Positions 24,641-35,905 of a stretch of DNA of 64,000 bases are shown one piece after another; position 1 is the first letter of the stretch; each line of letters begins with the position of its first letter. Source of the DNA: Aldrovandia affinis (lineage: Eukaryota; Chordata; Actinopteri; Notacanthiformes; Halosauridae); the NCBI GenBank assembly GCA_029706075.1, contig JAINUG010000309.1, positions 400,001 through 464,000 on the forward strand, given 5' to 3'. The notes under the pieces were generated by a model that was not told where the DNA came from, did no database searches, and saw nothing but the letters and a program-made list of their open reading frames with translations. Made by a program: the position numbers and the translations under genes.

Positions 24641-24782
24641 GAGCACGGCGTTGGCAACGCTTAGGTTGTGGGTTTGATTCCCATTGGTATACATATACAG
24701 AAAAATGTATGCATTCAGTACTGTAAGTCATTTTGGATGAAAGCGTCTGCTAAATGGCATATATTATATTGTTATATTAGAA
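24627..24782 (+). mobile_element. tRNA-derived SINE (family A), full length
   Basis: The A-box region is TCTCAGTTGGTAGAGCACGG and the B-box region is GTGGGTTTGATTCCC. The body contains AAAATGTATGCATTCAGTAC and the tail GTCTGCTAAATGGCATATAT. The tail is of the L2 type, so mobilisation by a partner L2 LINE is inferred. Confidence 0.9.
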
Positions 24783-24784
24783 CA

Positions 24785-25730
24785 ACAGAAAAGAAAAGAT
24801 CCACTTCTCCCACGGCCACTTTTCTACTTCATTTACGGCATGAGTCACAGTCAAGCCACATATGCAAATGCATGGAAATGAGGGGTGTGGAGGAGGCTGC
24901 TGATTGGCCGCATGGTGCGAGGCTACGACGTCGACGACGTTCCAGTAAATCTTCCTCGTCTCATTGGTCATCACAGTAACGCCCAAAGAAGGGCACAAAA
25001 GAGAGGGCTGGAAATACATTTGTTCATAACTATACTCATAACTCTGTACAGGTAACTGACAAAATAAAGGAAACACCAGGAACGTGTCTGAATAGGGCGT
25101 TGGGTCACCACGAGCCACCAGAACAACTTCAGTGCACAGATTCTACACTTGTCTGGAACTGAAAGGCCTCAGAAACCTCGGTGTGCTGCTTTGGGTGCCA
25201 CACAGGACCATATGAATATTTGAATTTTCTTTGTAGGTTAAAGCATAAAAGATGCTCGTCTAGTATCGGCTAATGCAAATCCACAATTATGGTTGATAGT
25301 TATTTAAAAACCTACCTCAAAGCCCTCAAAGAAGAAAAAAGTGAATTCAACGGTAAAGTTTAGCGGTTCAGTTTGAAAAGAGATTAAAATAAATGTGAGA
25401 AATATCAATGCTGTGCGTTAATTCAAATGATATAAAACTAATTCCATAAACTACATTCATAGAAGACGCATGCACAGAGTTTATTTTTCTTACGTGAGGA
25501 TGGAGAGAAGGTCAGATGATTTGCACACACAGTCTTCTTTAGAGTAATAGGGTTATTCTGCTGACAGCCATCAGAAGCTGAATATTAAGATGTCATCACA
25601 GGTGAACAATTAGAGAATAATTGCATCTCTGTTTTACACATGGCTCTTAATCAGGTCCCCACTCCGAGCTCCGAGGATAATTTCAGCGAAATATAAATGA
25701 GCACAAAATCAAACCTGTACCAGATGTTAC
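24785..25730. other. Low-repeat block, no gene seen
   Basis: Mostly non-repetitive. 25490-25720 is AT-rich with motifs such as GAATATTAAGATG and GAACAATTAGAGAATAATTG and could be a conserved element; this is untested. Confidence 0.3.
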
Positions 25731-25734
25731 TCTG

Positions 25735-25965
25735 TGCTCAATCATGACATAATCACGGCTCAATCACAGCTCAATCATGGCACAATCACATCCAAATCAA
25801 GGCTCAATCACATCTAAATCAAGGCTCAATCACATCCAAATCAAGGCTCAATCACAGCTCAATCACGGCACAATCACATCTAAATCAAGGCTCAATCACA
25901 TCCAAATCAAGGCTCAATAACATATCAATCACATCTAAATCACAGCACAATCATGACTCAATCAT
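25735..25965. repeat. 22-bp minisatellite, about 10 units
   Basis: Units alternate CAATCACATCTAAATCAAGG and CAATCACATCCAAATCAAGG, with shorter CAATCACAGCT forms at both ends. Confidence 0.85.
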
Positions 25966-26033
25966 AGCACACCCCATTTAGGCCCTTGTTTCCGGATTAA
26001 ATCTGGATTGTGCCAATGCCACCATAGTCCAAC

Positions 26034-27388
26034 CTGACCAGGCTGCTCCTAATCTTACAGCACTATGAGTCTGACCAGGCTGCTCATAACCTTACAGTAC
26101 TATGAGCCTGACCAGGCTGCTCATAACCTTACAGTACTATGAGCCTGACCAGGCTGCTCATAACCTTACAGTACTATGAGTCTGACCAGGCTGCTCATAA
26201 CCTTACAGTACTATGAGTCTGACCAGGCTGCTCATAACCTTACAGCACTATGAGTCTGACCAGGCTGCTCATAACCTTACAGTACTATGAGCCTGACCAG
26301 GCTGCTCATAACCTTACAGTACTATGAGCCTGACCAGGCTGCTCATAACCTTACAGTACTATGAGCCTGACCAGGCTGCTCATAACCTTACAGTACTATG
26401 AGTCTGACCAGGCTGCTCATAACCTTACAGTACTATGAGTCTGACCAGGCTGCTCATAACCTTACAGTACTATGAGTCTGACCAGGCTGCTCATAACCTT
26501 ACAGTACTATGAGCCTGACCAGGCTGCTCATAACCTTACAGTACTATGAGTCTGACCAGGCTGCTCATAACCTTACAGTACTATGAGCCTGACCAGGCTG
26601 CTCATAACCTTACAGCACTAGGAGTCTGACCAGGCTGCTCATAACCTTACAGTACTATGAGCCTGACCAGGCTGCTCATAACCTTACAGTACTATGAGTC
26701 TGACCAGGCTGCTCATAACCTTACAGTACTATGAGCCTGACCAGGCTGCTCATAACCTTACAGTACTATGAGCCTGACCAGGCTGCTCATAACCTTACAG
26801 TACTATGAGTCTGACCAGGCTGCTCATAACCTTACAGTACTATGAGCCTGACCAGGCTGCTCATAACCTTACAGTACTATGAGTCTGACCAGGCTGCTCA
26901 TAACCTTACAGTACTATGAGTCTGACCAGGCTGCTCATAACCTTACAGTACTATGAGTCTGACCAGGCTGCTCATAACCTTACAGTACTATGAGCCTGAC
27001 CAGGCTGCTCATAACCTTACAGTACTATGAGTCTGACCAGGCTGCTCATAACCTTACAGTACTATGAGCCTGACCAGGCTGCTCATAACCTTACAGCACT
27101 ACTATGAGTCTGACCAGGCTGCTCATAACCTTACAGTACTACGAGTCTGACCAGGCTGCACATAACCTTACAGTACTATGAGCCTGACCTGGCTGCTCAT
27201 AACCTTACAGTACTATGAGTCTGACCAGGCTGCTCATAACCTTACAGTACTATGAGTCTGACCAGGCTGCTCATAACCTTAGTGCTTTGAGCCTGACCAG
27301 GCTGCTCATAACCTTACAGTACTATGAGCCTGACCAGGCTGCTCATAACCTTACAGCACTATGAGCCTGACCAGGCTGCTCATAACCT
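26034..27388. repeat. 37-bp minisatellite, array 2 (about 36 units)
   Basis: It uses the same 37-bp unit and the same T/C variant position (GAGTCTG or GAGCCTG) as array 1 at 19379-19905. A CACTACTATGAG insertion variant lies near 27097. Confidence 0.95.
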
Positions 27389-27389
27389 G

Positions 27390-27980
27390 AGATCAGTGAA
27401 TTACTGCAAGTCTGTGAATGTGCTTATGAACCTGCTCAGTGACTGACAAATCCTCATCTTGTGCTGGGATACACACTCTAAACAAAACTATTCAGGATAA
27501 AAACAATGAAGTCAGTGGCTTATTTCCCCACTGTGATCCTCTTTAAATTGCTACTACAATAAAATGTGTTCTGCTGTGCAGAAATTCAGTGCTACAATTG
27601 AGTGTGATTTCTGACAGAATGCAAGAAAACTCTCGGTGAAGCGGTGGAATTTAAAGTGGTTTCCTGGGGGTACAGTCCCCGTGCGTGGGGGGGTACGTTT
27701 GCAGTGAATATGCCTCAATCCCAAACATGTACACAGCAAAATGCTCAGCATCTATTCACCCCTGAGAGAGTTTGAGTCACAGCTCTGAGTGAAACCAGGG
27801 TTGATTGAACACGGAACGCTTCTCTGTGTGGGAGTGCCCCTCTGTCAGTCTGGTGGCTGTGGGAAGGCCTGGTGCCAGTATAAATGTTCTGGGACGTCCT
27901 TTGGCATTAAGAGGTTCTGTTTTGGCAGGTTGGCTGTGTTTCAGAGTAACGGCGTGATGCTGTGCATCTGTCAATCTCCT
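27390..27980. other. Intergenic, no gene seen
   Basis: Low-repeat sequence; short open frames only. Confidence 0.35.
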
Positions 27981-28016
<36 letters not shown>

Positions 28017-28110
28017 ACAGCCTGGCAGACACATCGTCCGTTTACCTAGTGTGTGTGTGTGTGAGAGAGAGTGTCGGACAGCCTGGCAGACACATCGTCC
28101 GTTTACCTCA
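27981..28110. repeat. (TG)n and a duplicated 36-bp segment
   Basis: A (TG)n tract is followed by GGACAGCCTGGCAGACACAT plus CGTCCGTTTACCT. The same segment returns after a second short (TG)n/(GA)n at about 28076-28109. Confidence 0.8.
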
Positions 28111-28289
28111 GAGAGTAATGATGATGGAGGAGAGTAACACGATGTGAGGAATGTGCTTCATTGCCCCTGTTTAGAATCAGTTCCTTTCTCTTTCTCAAAC
28201 ACCAATACCAGCCTGCAAGTTGGCAGATTATTGTGTGTATGAGTGTGAGTGTGAGTGTGTGTGTGTGAGAGAGAGACAGCGTTTGTGTG

Positions 28290-28405
28290 TGTTAGTGCGG
28301 TCCCCACTGGGGCCGCATATACTGAAAATGTATGCATTCACTACTGTAAGTCGCTTTGGATAAAAGCATCTGCTAAATGGCGTATATTATTATTATTATA
28401 TTAGT
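28290..28405 (+). mobile_element. SINE (family A), partial
   Basis: The copy begins at GTCCCCACTGGGGCCGCATA, then AAAATGTATGCATTCACTAC and GTCGCTTTGGATAAAAGCAT. The head upstream of the B-box is missing. Confidence 0.8.
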
Positions 28406-28654
28406 GTGTGTGTGTGTGTGTGCGTGAGAGAGACAGTGTTTGTGTGTGTGTGTGTGTGTGTAAGCTCTAAGCTCTTTAACCTCTTACTACCTGGTTTCCA
28501 GGATGGTCAACAGTTTCTATGTGACCCTGTATCTTTTCTTTAAGCACCAAGGCATGCTGGGTAATGAACAGGCAAATTAATTAATGAGCAGCATGCCTCA
28601 TTTCACTGTATGCCCGGGCTCTAGTTTGAGAGATTTATGTCTCTGCAAACATGA

Positions 28655-28835
28655 CGTTACGTTACAATCATTTAGCAGACATTTTTATCCAGAGAGACTT
28701 ACAGGAAGTGCATTCAGCTCAAGTAGGTAAACAACCACTTAGTCCTATAACAAGCACATCATTCCTCAAGTGAGCAGCATAAGCACTAGTGCTAAAGGAA
28801 ATTGACTACAATAAGTGTAACAAGTACTAGTGTTT
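28655..28835 (-). mobile_element. L2/SINE tail fragment
   Basis: The minus strand contains TAAGTCTCTCTGGATAAAAA followed by TGTCTGCTAAATGATTGTA. The rest is AT-rich and uncertain. Confidence 0.55.
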
Positions 28836-28849
28836 TGTTTTGGGTGGGT

Positions 28850-29395
28850 TAAGGTCCGAGGTGCAGTCTCCTCTCTGCACTGGCTCCCAATCGCAGCATG
28901 CATCAGATTCAAATCACTGGTGCTTGCTTTTCAAGCAGCTAGAGGTACTGCTCCCCCATACCTCCAGTCACTCATCACTCCCTACACCCCAGCCAGACCC
29001 CTCCGCTCTGCCTCCTCTGGCAAACTGACTGCCCCATCCCTCCGGGCGCCTGGCAGCCGCTCCTCGCAGTCTCGCCTCTTCTCTGTGATATTCCGCAAGA
29101 GGCTCAAAACCCACCTTTTCAGACTCCACTACCTTGTCATCACCACTGCCTACTTGCTCAACACTATGTATCCCTGCTTACTCCATTTATTTTTTTTATT
29201 TTTTTTAATTGCTAACCTTTTCCTTCCCAGTATTACAGGTATGGTACGCAGCTGCCTGCAATAATGTCTATTGCTGTATTACTGCACTGATCTCTTGCGC
29301 GAACTATGATTGATCTTACCATGTATTTATGCACATCTTGTAAGTCGCTCTGGATAAGAGCATCTGCTAAATGCTTAAAATGTAAATTATGTAAA
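28850..29395 (+). mobile_element. L2-clade LINE, 3' end
   Basis: The plus strand encodes LHWLPIAACIRFKSLVLAFQ, ARGTAPPYLQSLITPYTPAR, LRSASSGKLTAPSLRAPGSR and IFRKRLKTHLFRLHY. The 3' untranslated region and tail AAGTCGCTCTGGATAAGAGC follow. Relative to the copy at 20685 it lacks the WWNDLPQSVR block, an internal deletion between SRLFSV and IFRKRL. Confidence 0.9.
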
Positions 29396-29925
29396 AAAGA
29401 GATTTTTCCAGCCTGCGGTGGAGTGGGGTGGGGTGATATCTCTTCCAATCACAACACAGAGATATGATGGTGTTTGTTTGTGTTTATGTATGATGTGACA
29501 TGTTCATGGTAGTGACACCGAGTCTAAGACAAGTTTCTCTACAGGGACAATAAAAGTATATGTTATATGTTATATCCATTCAGGCACCTCGTTCTGCACA
29601 TTGAATAAAGATGTGGACAGAGAGAGAGAGTGGGCGAGAGGCTCTCTCTGGAGAGGGGGGGTAGGGGGGTGGCATCGCAGCGCAGCTCTAAATACCGCTG
29701 CTGAAATGAGTCCGTTTCATGAAGGCATGACTGTGACTAATGACCTCTATGGACGTGGAGGACCATCAGCACCCGGGTCTTAGTGACAGAAATCCTATTA
29801 TTGAGTTTTTAGATGAAATAATGGCATCAATTTTACACAGATTTACAGCCGAGATGAAAACTCTCTGACTTATCCTCTGCAGTGATGAGACGGCTACAAC
29901 TTCTGGATGAACGATGCGTGTGTGT
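29396..29925. other. Intergenic, no gene seen
   Basis: Low-repeat sequence with a short purine-rich patch at about 29620. Confidence 0.35.
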
Positions 29926-29934
29926 AGGGGACCC

Positions 29935-30120
29935 AGACACGCACGCACGCGCACACACACACACGCGCGTGCTCACACACACACACACACGCACGCACGC
30001 ACACGCACACGCACACACCCACACCCACACGCACACACGCACGCACACACACACACACGCACGCACACGCACACACACAGACACACACACGCATACAAAC
30101 ACGCACGCATGCACACACAG
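29935..30120. repeat. (CA)n microsatellite with CG steps
   Basis: About 185 bp of CA repeat with frequent CACGCACG interruptions. Confidence 0.95.
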
Positions 30121-30159
30121 TCAGAACATTGCAGTGTAAATTCTGAAATCACATAACGT

Positions 30160-30445
30160 ATTCCACCGGCTGTGTCAGAGTCGGCTCTGCCCAGGAGTGC
30201 CACTAGGGGGCAGCGATTGGCTGTCCACCCCAGGGAGGGGGGAGGGAAGCTGATATGAGATCGCTGCATATAGGAGTGGCTCTACCGGAGTGGCAGGTTC
30301 CGGCTCGGAGGAGGCGGTGCCCAGCCGCATGTCACTGCTGGTATCAGGACTACGGCAGCGAACTCGTAAAATATATGAGGCAGGGGGATAATTGAAATGA
30401 AAAGGAGGCTATAATTGGATACTAAAAATGGGGAGAAAAACAGAT
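30160..30445 (+). mobile_element. tRNA-derived SINE (family C), 5'-truncated
   Basis: The body has GCGATTGGCTGTCCACCCCA, then TCGGCTCGGAGGAGGCGGT-type sequence, CTACGGCAGCGAACTCG and the end ATTGGATACTAAAAATGGGG. It matches 30687 and 32748. Confidence 0.75.
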
Positions 30446-30686
30446 ATATATATATTTGACAGAACGTGGAAAGTAGTTTCATTTATTTTCACTCTTCTTC
30501 GTCATCGATCTTCTTTCCCCCATTACCTACTCTCAGTGATGATGAGCCAGACCCTGTTTTCATGTTCCTTTCTTTTCATGTCAGCTGGTGCTTTTAGACA
30601 CCCACTAGAACAGGGCCATTATGCGATCACGACAGAGAGAAGACAGCATCTCTTAGAAAAACAACAACAACAAAAACATGATGAGT

Positions 30687-30910
30687 ACCTCCCGGGTGGT
30701 CTAGCGGTTACAGTGTTCGACGCTGGCCTCTGCGACTGGGGTTCTATTCCACCGGCCAGGCAAGTGTCGGCTCGGAGGAGGCGGTACATCTCCTTGTCAC
30801 TGCCGGTCTCAGGGCTACGGCAGCGAACTCACAATACGAGGGAGGATTGACATTGACATGAGAGGGTGTAATTGGCTACTAAATTGGGAAAAAAAATTGA
30901 TCACAAAAAA
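30687..30910 (+). mobile_element. tRNA-derived SINE (family C), near full length
   Basis: A-box-like GGTGGTCTAGCGGTTACAG, B-box-like GGGGTTCTATTCCACCGG, CTACGGCAGCGAACTCACAA, and the end ATTGGCTACTAAATTGGG plus poly-A-like sequence. Family B ends in a very similar motif, so B and C may share a 3' module. Confidence 0.85.
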
Positions 30911-31305
30911 TTATTATAATAATAATACATTTAAAAAATGATTGAATGAGTTCATCTTGTAAGGGAACAAACATCACGTGTCAGAAATGTGTGTGAAGCT
31001 GCAGTCAGGTGAAGCGTTTTCCTCCGGTGACAATGGCTTGCCTGAAGCACACGGGTGTCAACATTTCAGTTACATAATAAAAGAAGAAAAGAAGAAAGGG
31101 CGCTGAGAGAGATTAGCTGTGTGCAGGTTTCTCCAGGAGGGCTGACTGACAGCTGTCATGTGAAAACATCCAACCCGTCATCTCCGACTGTAACAGCATC
31201 ATGGAGTAAGAGGTGTCTGTGTGTCGACACGCTTTGAGAGACGGCTTCTTTTTTTTTTTTACATAAAAAATATATATAAAATATCTGGAAAAAATTTTTT
31301 TATTT
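30911..31305. other. Intergenic, no gene seen
   Basis: AT-rich, low-repeat. Confidence 0.35.
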
Positions 31306-31309
31306 ATCC

Positions 31310-31645
31310 TCCCAATAGCCAGTTACCCTCCCCACACGAGTCCATCGCTCATCTCTACGAGGCAAGCCAATTCTCAGAGGGCAGCGAACTCTGCTTCCTT
31401 TGAGATGGAATTCGCCCCCACCCACGTTCTGGAGACTCCCTTACGTGCTTCACGGCGGACCCGACTCACCCTCCCCCTCCCCTCCCCTGGGGTGGACAGC
31501 CAACGCCCCGCTCGATCGGGCACTCACACTCACACTCACACTCACACACTCACACACACAAACAAACAAACAAACGCCCCCTCCCGCCGCCCCCGATTGG
31601 GGCTGACAACCAGGGCCAGTCTGGTAGGTGAGGCAGCTTTTTGAA
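31310..31645 (-). mobile_element. SINE (family B) with internal (CACACT)n expansion
   Basis: On the minus strand it has the family B body (CCAGAACGTGGGTGGGGG) and the CAGCCCCAATCGGGG block. About 80 bp of CACACT/CAAA simple repeat (31520-31580) are inserted between two copies of the GATCGGG-type segment. Confidence 0.8.
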
Positions 31646-31769
31646 AGAAGCATTCGATTCTCGGTTCTGTTTGTTCCCACAAACCACTCTGCCAGAGTTC
31701 TGCTGAAGCCTTGTCACACTCTGAGAAACAGAGCACCTTTTGGCCTGAAAGTACGACCGCTTCAAACCA

Positions 31770-31905
31770 GCGGGGGCCCCCCACCTGTACCACGGTAACG
31801 GCCCAGTTTCAGGCGAAGGGAGAGATATGGAGCTGAAATATGCCAGCTTCTTCCCCGCCTCTGCTGCCAAGGGCTCCCGACACGCGCTGCTTCAAGGTTA
31901 ATGTT
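31770..31905. repeat. 135-bp dispersed duplicate, copy 2
   Basis: Near-identical to 23325-23462 over the block CCACCTGTACCACGGTAACG ... CACGCGCTGCTTCAAGGTTA. Flanks differ, apart from a weak GCACC...TTCAAA similarity upstream. Confidence 0.8.
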
Positions 31906-32745
31906 TCCTCCCGAGACGGGGCTGTCCACACAGCGTGGCAGAAGAGATGGAAAGTCAAGTTGCGCTGAACTTTCTGCTGTTTCAAAGTCCCTAAAGCAGA
32001 GCGGCCCACAGCCCACTGACTGAGCCAGTGCCTTTTCGTGTGACCGCCCCCCGTGTGAAGTTTAGCCTGACTAATGTTCAGTTACGGAAGGAAACCGGCT
32101 TCAGCCCAGCCCATCCCAAAACACCATGCACTCTATTGAGAGAGAGGCCTCAGGCCAAAACACAGTCGACACAATATTCATATACAGTCATATGTTAATC
32201 TAACATACTGCAGCACAGAGGTGTCATCTCAAGCCCCACCTCAAACCCGCTCACCTGGGTCGCAGCCCACTGCCCACTGCCCCCAAAACTCTACAAACAT
32301 CATCCTGCGAATAACACATCACCTGAGAGATAAAAGATTAAAAAACGCCATCGGAGGCCACATTTACACAAATGAATAATATCAAATTGTATTTCAAGTG
32401 TTCTTCCTCCACAAAGAGAGGGAGGGAAGGAGAGAAAAAGAGAGAGGGAAGGAGAGAAAAAAAAGTAATTACCTGGAAAGAAATGTAATATCGCAAATGA
32501 ATATCAAAGTTTGAGTTTGGCTCGGCTGAAAGCTGACCGCAGCTGTGAGTGAACCTCCCGAAGTGGATTCTCAGCGTAATGAAATTGATTCCTCTTTTCT
32601 TAGAGAATACTTATCAGGCCTCCTTCTGAGAGCACGTTCGGTGTGGGGGAGCAGGGTGGGGGAGGAGGGCTTGTTGTTAAACTTAGGAAAGTAAAGGCTT
32701 TTTATGACTGAAAAAATGTTTTAATATCTTAAACAGTCCATTTTG
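31906..32745. other. Low-repeat block, candidate conserved element
   Basis: A short purine tract lies at 32415-32460. The 32310-32620 part is AT-rich with motifs such as AAATGAATATCAAAGTTTGA and could be regulatory. No exon is supportable. Confidence 0.3.
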
Positions 32746-32747
32746 GT

Positions 32748-32945
32748 GCCTCCTGGGTGGTCTAGCATTTACAACGTTCAACGCTGGCCACTGCGACCAG
32801 GGTTCGATTCCACCGGCCACACCAGTATCAGCTCTGGCCGGGAGTGCCACTAAGGGGCGGCGATTGGCTGTCCGTCCCAGGGAGGGGGGAGGAAAGCCGA
32901 TATGAGCTCGCTGCGTATAGGAGTGGCTCTGTGTGCATACCGGAG
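32748..32945 (+). mobile_element. SINE (family C), 3'-truncated
   Basis: The head is CTCCTGGGTGGTCTAGCATT with B-box GGGTTCGATTCCACCGG, then GCGATTGGCTGTCCGTCCCA and ATATGAGCTCGCTGCGTATA. Confidence 0.8.
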
Positions 32946-33194
32946 TTACGGAGACAGAGCTGCACACACACAGGAGCTTACCTGCCCAGGTGTGTCGCAG
33001 GAGCTGGAGGAGTCTTCAGGGGACCAAGACGACCTTTCTCCAGCAACAACGGACACATTTAGGGCACGACTTCAAGGGCAACCTGAGACGGGAGTAAAAA
33101 TACCAACAATTATTATTTGGCATAGTTCTGCTGGCAGTCCAATTGCTTTTTTTCCTTCTATTTTCTGCTGTTTTCTCCTGGGTTTTCTCCCCAT

Positions 33195-33480
33195 TTTTAG
33201 GTGGTGCCCCGATCCCACAGCTGAATCAACTTTAGGAGACGGTCCTGGCGCTTGCTGGACTTTCTTGGGCGCCCTGAAGCCTTCTTCACAACAATTGAAC
33301 CTCTCTCCTTGAAGTTCTTGATGATCCGATAAATGGTTGATTTAGGTGCAATCTTACTAGCAGCAATATCCTTGCCTGTGAAGCCCTTTTTGTGCAAAGC
33401 AATGATGACTGCACGTGTTTCCTTGCAGGTAACCATAGTTAACAGAGGAAGAACAATGATTTCAAGCACCACCCTCCTTT
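33195..33480 (-). pseudogene. Tc1/mariner-type transposase, N-terminal fragment
   Basis: The minus strand encodes about 90 residues of the DNA-binding end of a Tc1-like transposase: VIIALHKKGFTGKDIAAS, STIYRIIKNFKERGS and KKASGRPRKSSKRQDRLL, i.e. a helix-turn-helix followed by a GRPRK AT-hook-like motif. The DDE catalytic part is absent, and the frame stops soon after RLLKLIQLWDRGTT. No inverted repeats could be assigned. It is a dead fragment. Confidence 0.8.
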
Positions 33481-33850
33481 TAAAGTTCCCAGTCTGTTAT
33501 TCTAACTCAATCAGCATGACAGAGTGATCTCCAGCCTTGTCCTCATCAACACTCTCACCTGTGTTAACGAGAAAATCACTGACATGATGTCAGCTATTCC
33601 TTTGTGGCAGGGCTGAAATGCAGTGTAAATGTTTTTGGGGATTAAGTTCATTTTCATGGCAAAGAGGACTTTGCAATTCATCTGATCACTCTTCATAACA
33701 TTCTGGAGTATATGCAAATTGCCATCATAAAAACTGAGGCAGCAGACTTTGTGAAAATTAATATTTGTGTCATTCTCAAAACTCTTAAATTAGACAGAGC
33801 TCATTCAGCAGCTATTTTGCAAAGTGCTCATTCTGTTGCTGCGGTCTCAT
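33481..33850. other. Intergenic, no gene seen
   Basis: AT-rich low-repeat DNA. Confidence 0.35.
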
Positions 33851-33854
33851 TTAT

Positions 33855-34050
33855 ACTAACTTTTCCTTCCCAGCGTTACAGGTACAATGTGCAGCTGCCA
33901 ACGATTATGTCTATAACTGTATTACTGCACTGATTTCTTGTGCGGACTATGATTGTTCTCACCATGTATTAATGCACATCTTGTAGGTCGCTCTGGATAA
34001 GAGCGTCTACTAAATGCTTAAAATGTAAAATGTAAAATGTAACAAAACGT
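33855..34050 (+). mobile_element. L2 LINE 3' untranslated end
   Basis: CTTTTCCTTCCCAGCGTTAC, then ACTGTATTACTGCACTGAT and GTCGCTCTGGATAAGAGCGT. Only the 3' end is present. Confidence 0.85.
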
Positions 34051-34604
34051 ACTCATATTCTAATTGACCAGTCCTTACAGTGAGAAATCTGGGCTCCTGA
34101 ATGAACTAATGGACCTTTATCAGAGTTTCAGAGACAGGGGGTTGGAGGGCAGAGGGGGAAAGCAATTTGAGTCAATTTAACCTTGATCATCTGAGATTAA
34201 CTGGCTGCACATTCCACAGCCCTGCCTTTAGACTCCGGCCTCCACAGAGTGTGTGGGGTGGGGGGAGAGCAGGAATCAGCACACAGGAGGCGTTATCAAG
34301 GCCATTTCAAACAGGGACATGGGGATCAGGCATGGGCAAGGGTATACTGGCCCTCAACCAGGATGAGAATCCCCTTGTGTCCAAAATGTTTCCAAAAAAG
34401 TAATTCCACTATTTGAAACTAACGTTTAAGCCTTAATACCTGGGAGATCCGTCAGATAGCTGGGGCTCAGAACTACAGCAGCACTCAGGTGGAATCCAGA
34501 AAACAGCATCACCTGTAGCACAGCGTCCCCATCCCTGCACTGGGGAACTGAGGGAAGACCACCCCCTTCTGGCTCACTGACACCACTTCCTGCACCAACT
34601 TAGT

Positions 34605-35005
34605 TTCCATTTCAGTACTGACCAAGCCCAGCTCTGCTTAGCTTCAGTACTAACCAATCCCAGCTCCGCTTAGCTTCAGTACTAACCAATCCCAGCTCCG
34701 CTTAGCTTCAGTACTAACCAATCCCAGCTCCGCTTAGCTTCAGTACTGACCAATCTCAGCTCCATTTAGCTTCAGTACTAACCAATCCCAGCTCCGTTTA
34801 GCTTCAGTACTAACCAATCCCAGCTCCGCTTAGCTTCAGTACTAACCAATCCCAGCTCCGTTTAGCTTTAGTACTGACCAATCCCAACCCTGCTTAGCTT
34901 CAGTACTAACCAATCCCAACCCTGCTTAGCTTCAGTACTAACCAATCCCAACCCTGCTTAGCTTCAGTACTAACCAATCCCAGCCCTGCTTAGCTTCAGC
35001 CATGC
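34605..35005. repeat. 32-bp minisatellite, about 12 units
   Basis: Units contain AGCTTCAGTACTAACCAATC followed by CCAGCTCCGCTT. The right-hand units shift to CCAACCCTGCTT. Each unit carries a CCAAT motif. Confidence 0.9.
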
Positions 35006-35584
35006 AGCAGGAGAAGTCTGTATGACGGTACAGCAGTGGGCACACTAGTTTGAACAATGTGCTTTGCATGTCGATGCTGCGATCAGCTTGCTTCTCTTCC
35101 CTGCGCGACGGATTTACCGCCATTTCACATCACAACAACCCCCCAAGGAAATGAACGGTGCATTGGGTGACAGCTGGCACCGCGGAAATATTAACTCCCA
35201 ACAATCGCCTCCAACGACTTATCATCAAAGACATGTCAGTCTTTGACACGTCAACTTCCAGAAACAGCTCTTGGGAATTCTTTCACCATTTTCTCTGCTC
35301 AGTCAACTAATACTTTGCCAGCTGGCAGTTAATTATGACCGAAAGCATTTAGGTAAATTCTATGTTATGCTTTCCCACCAGAATAGTGATATCTGTATAA
35401 TCTCACAGCATTCATTCAGCTCATGTTCGGCACGTGAATCAGACACGGACTACCCAGGGAGTAGGTTTCACTTCGACATTGGTGGGGCGGCCATTTTTAG
35501 TCTCTGCTTGCTCCAACGCCACTGCAAGCTACTGTCAAACTGCTTCATCTCCATTGTGCTGCCTTTTGCCTTGGCAAAATGGTA
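35006..35584. other. Intergenic, no gene seen
   Basis: Low-repeat sequence, with no recognised exon or element. Confidence 0.35.
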
Positions 35585-35905
35585 GGGCTCAGTTTGAAAC
35601 CCGTCTCTACCAGACGGGCCCTGGTCATCAGCCCCGATCGGGGGCCGGGGAGTTTGTCTGTCCGCCCCAGGGGGAGGGGGAAGGGTGAGCCGGCTCGGGT
35701 CCACTGTGAAGCATGCAAGGGAGTCTCCAGAACGTGGGTGGGGGCGAATTCCGTCTGTGAGGAAGCGGAGTTTGCTGCCCTTTGAGAATTAGCTTGCCTC
35801 GTAGAGACGAGCAGCGGACTCATGTGGGGAGGGCAAATCCAAATAAATAGAGGCTGTAATTGGCTACCAAATTGGGAGAAAGGCAGGAAAAAATCAAACG
35901 ATTAA
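35585..35905 (+). mobile_element. SINE (family B), 5'-truncated
   Basis: It starts in the B-box region, continues CAGCCCCGATCGGGG and CCAGAACGTGGGTGGGGG, and ends GTAATTGGCTACCAAATTGG plus A-rich tail. Confidence 0.85.

Noticed and set aside
24627-24700. A functional tRNA gene at the SINE A head
   Set aside because: The same tRNA-like head plus a shared L2-type tail recurs at several sites, so it is a retroposon.
26034-27388. Possible CRISPR-like array of 37-bp units
   Set aside because: There are no unique spacers; it is a plain tandem minisatellite.
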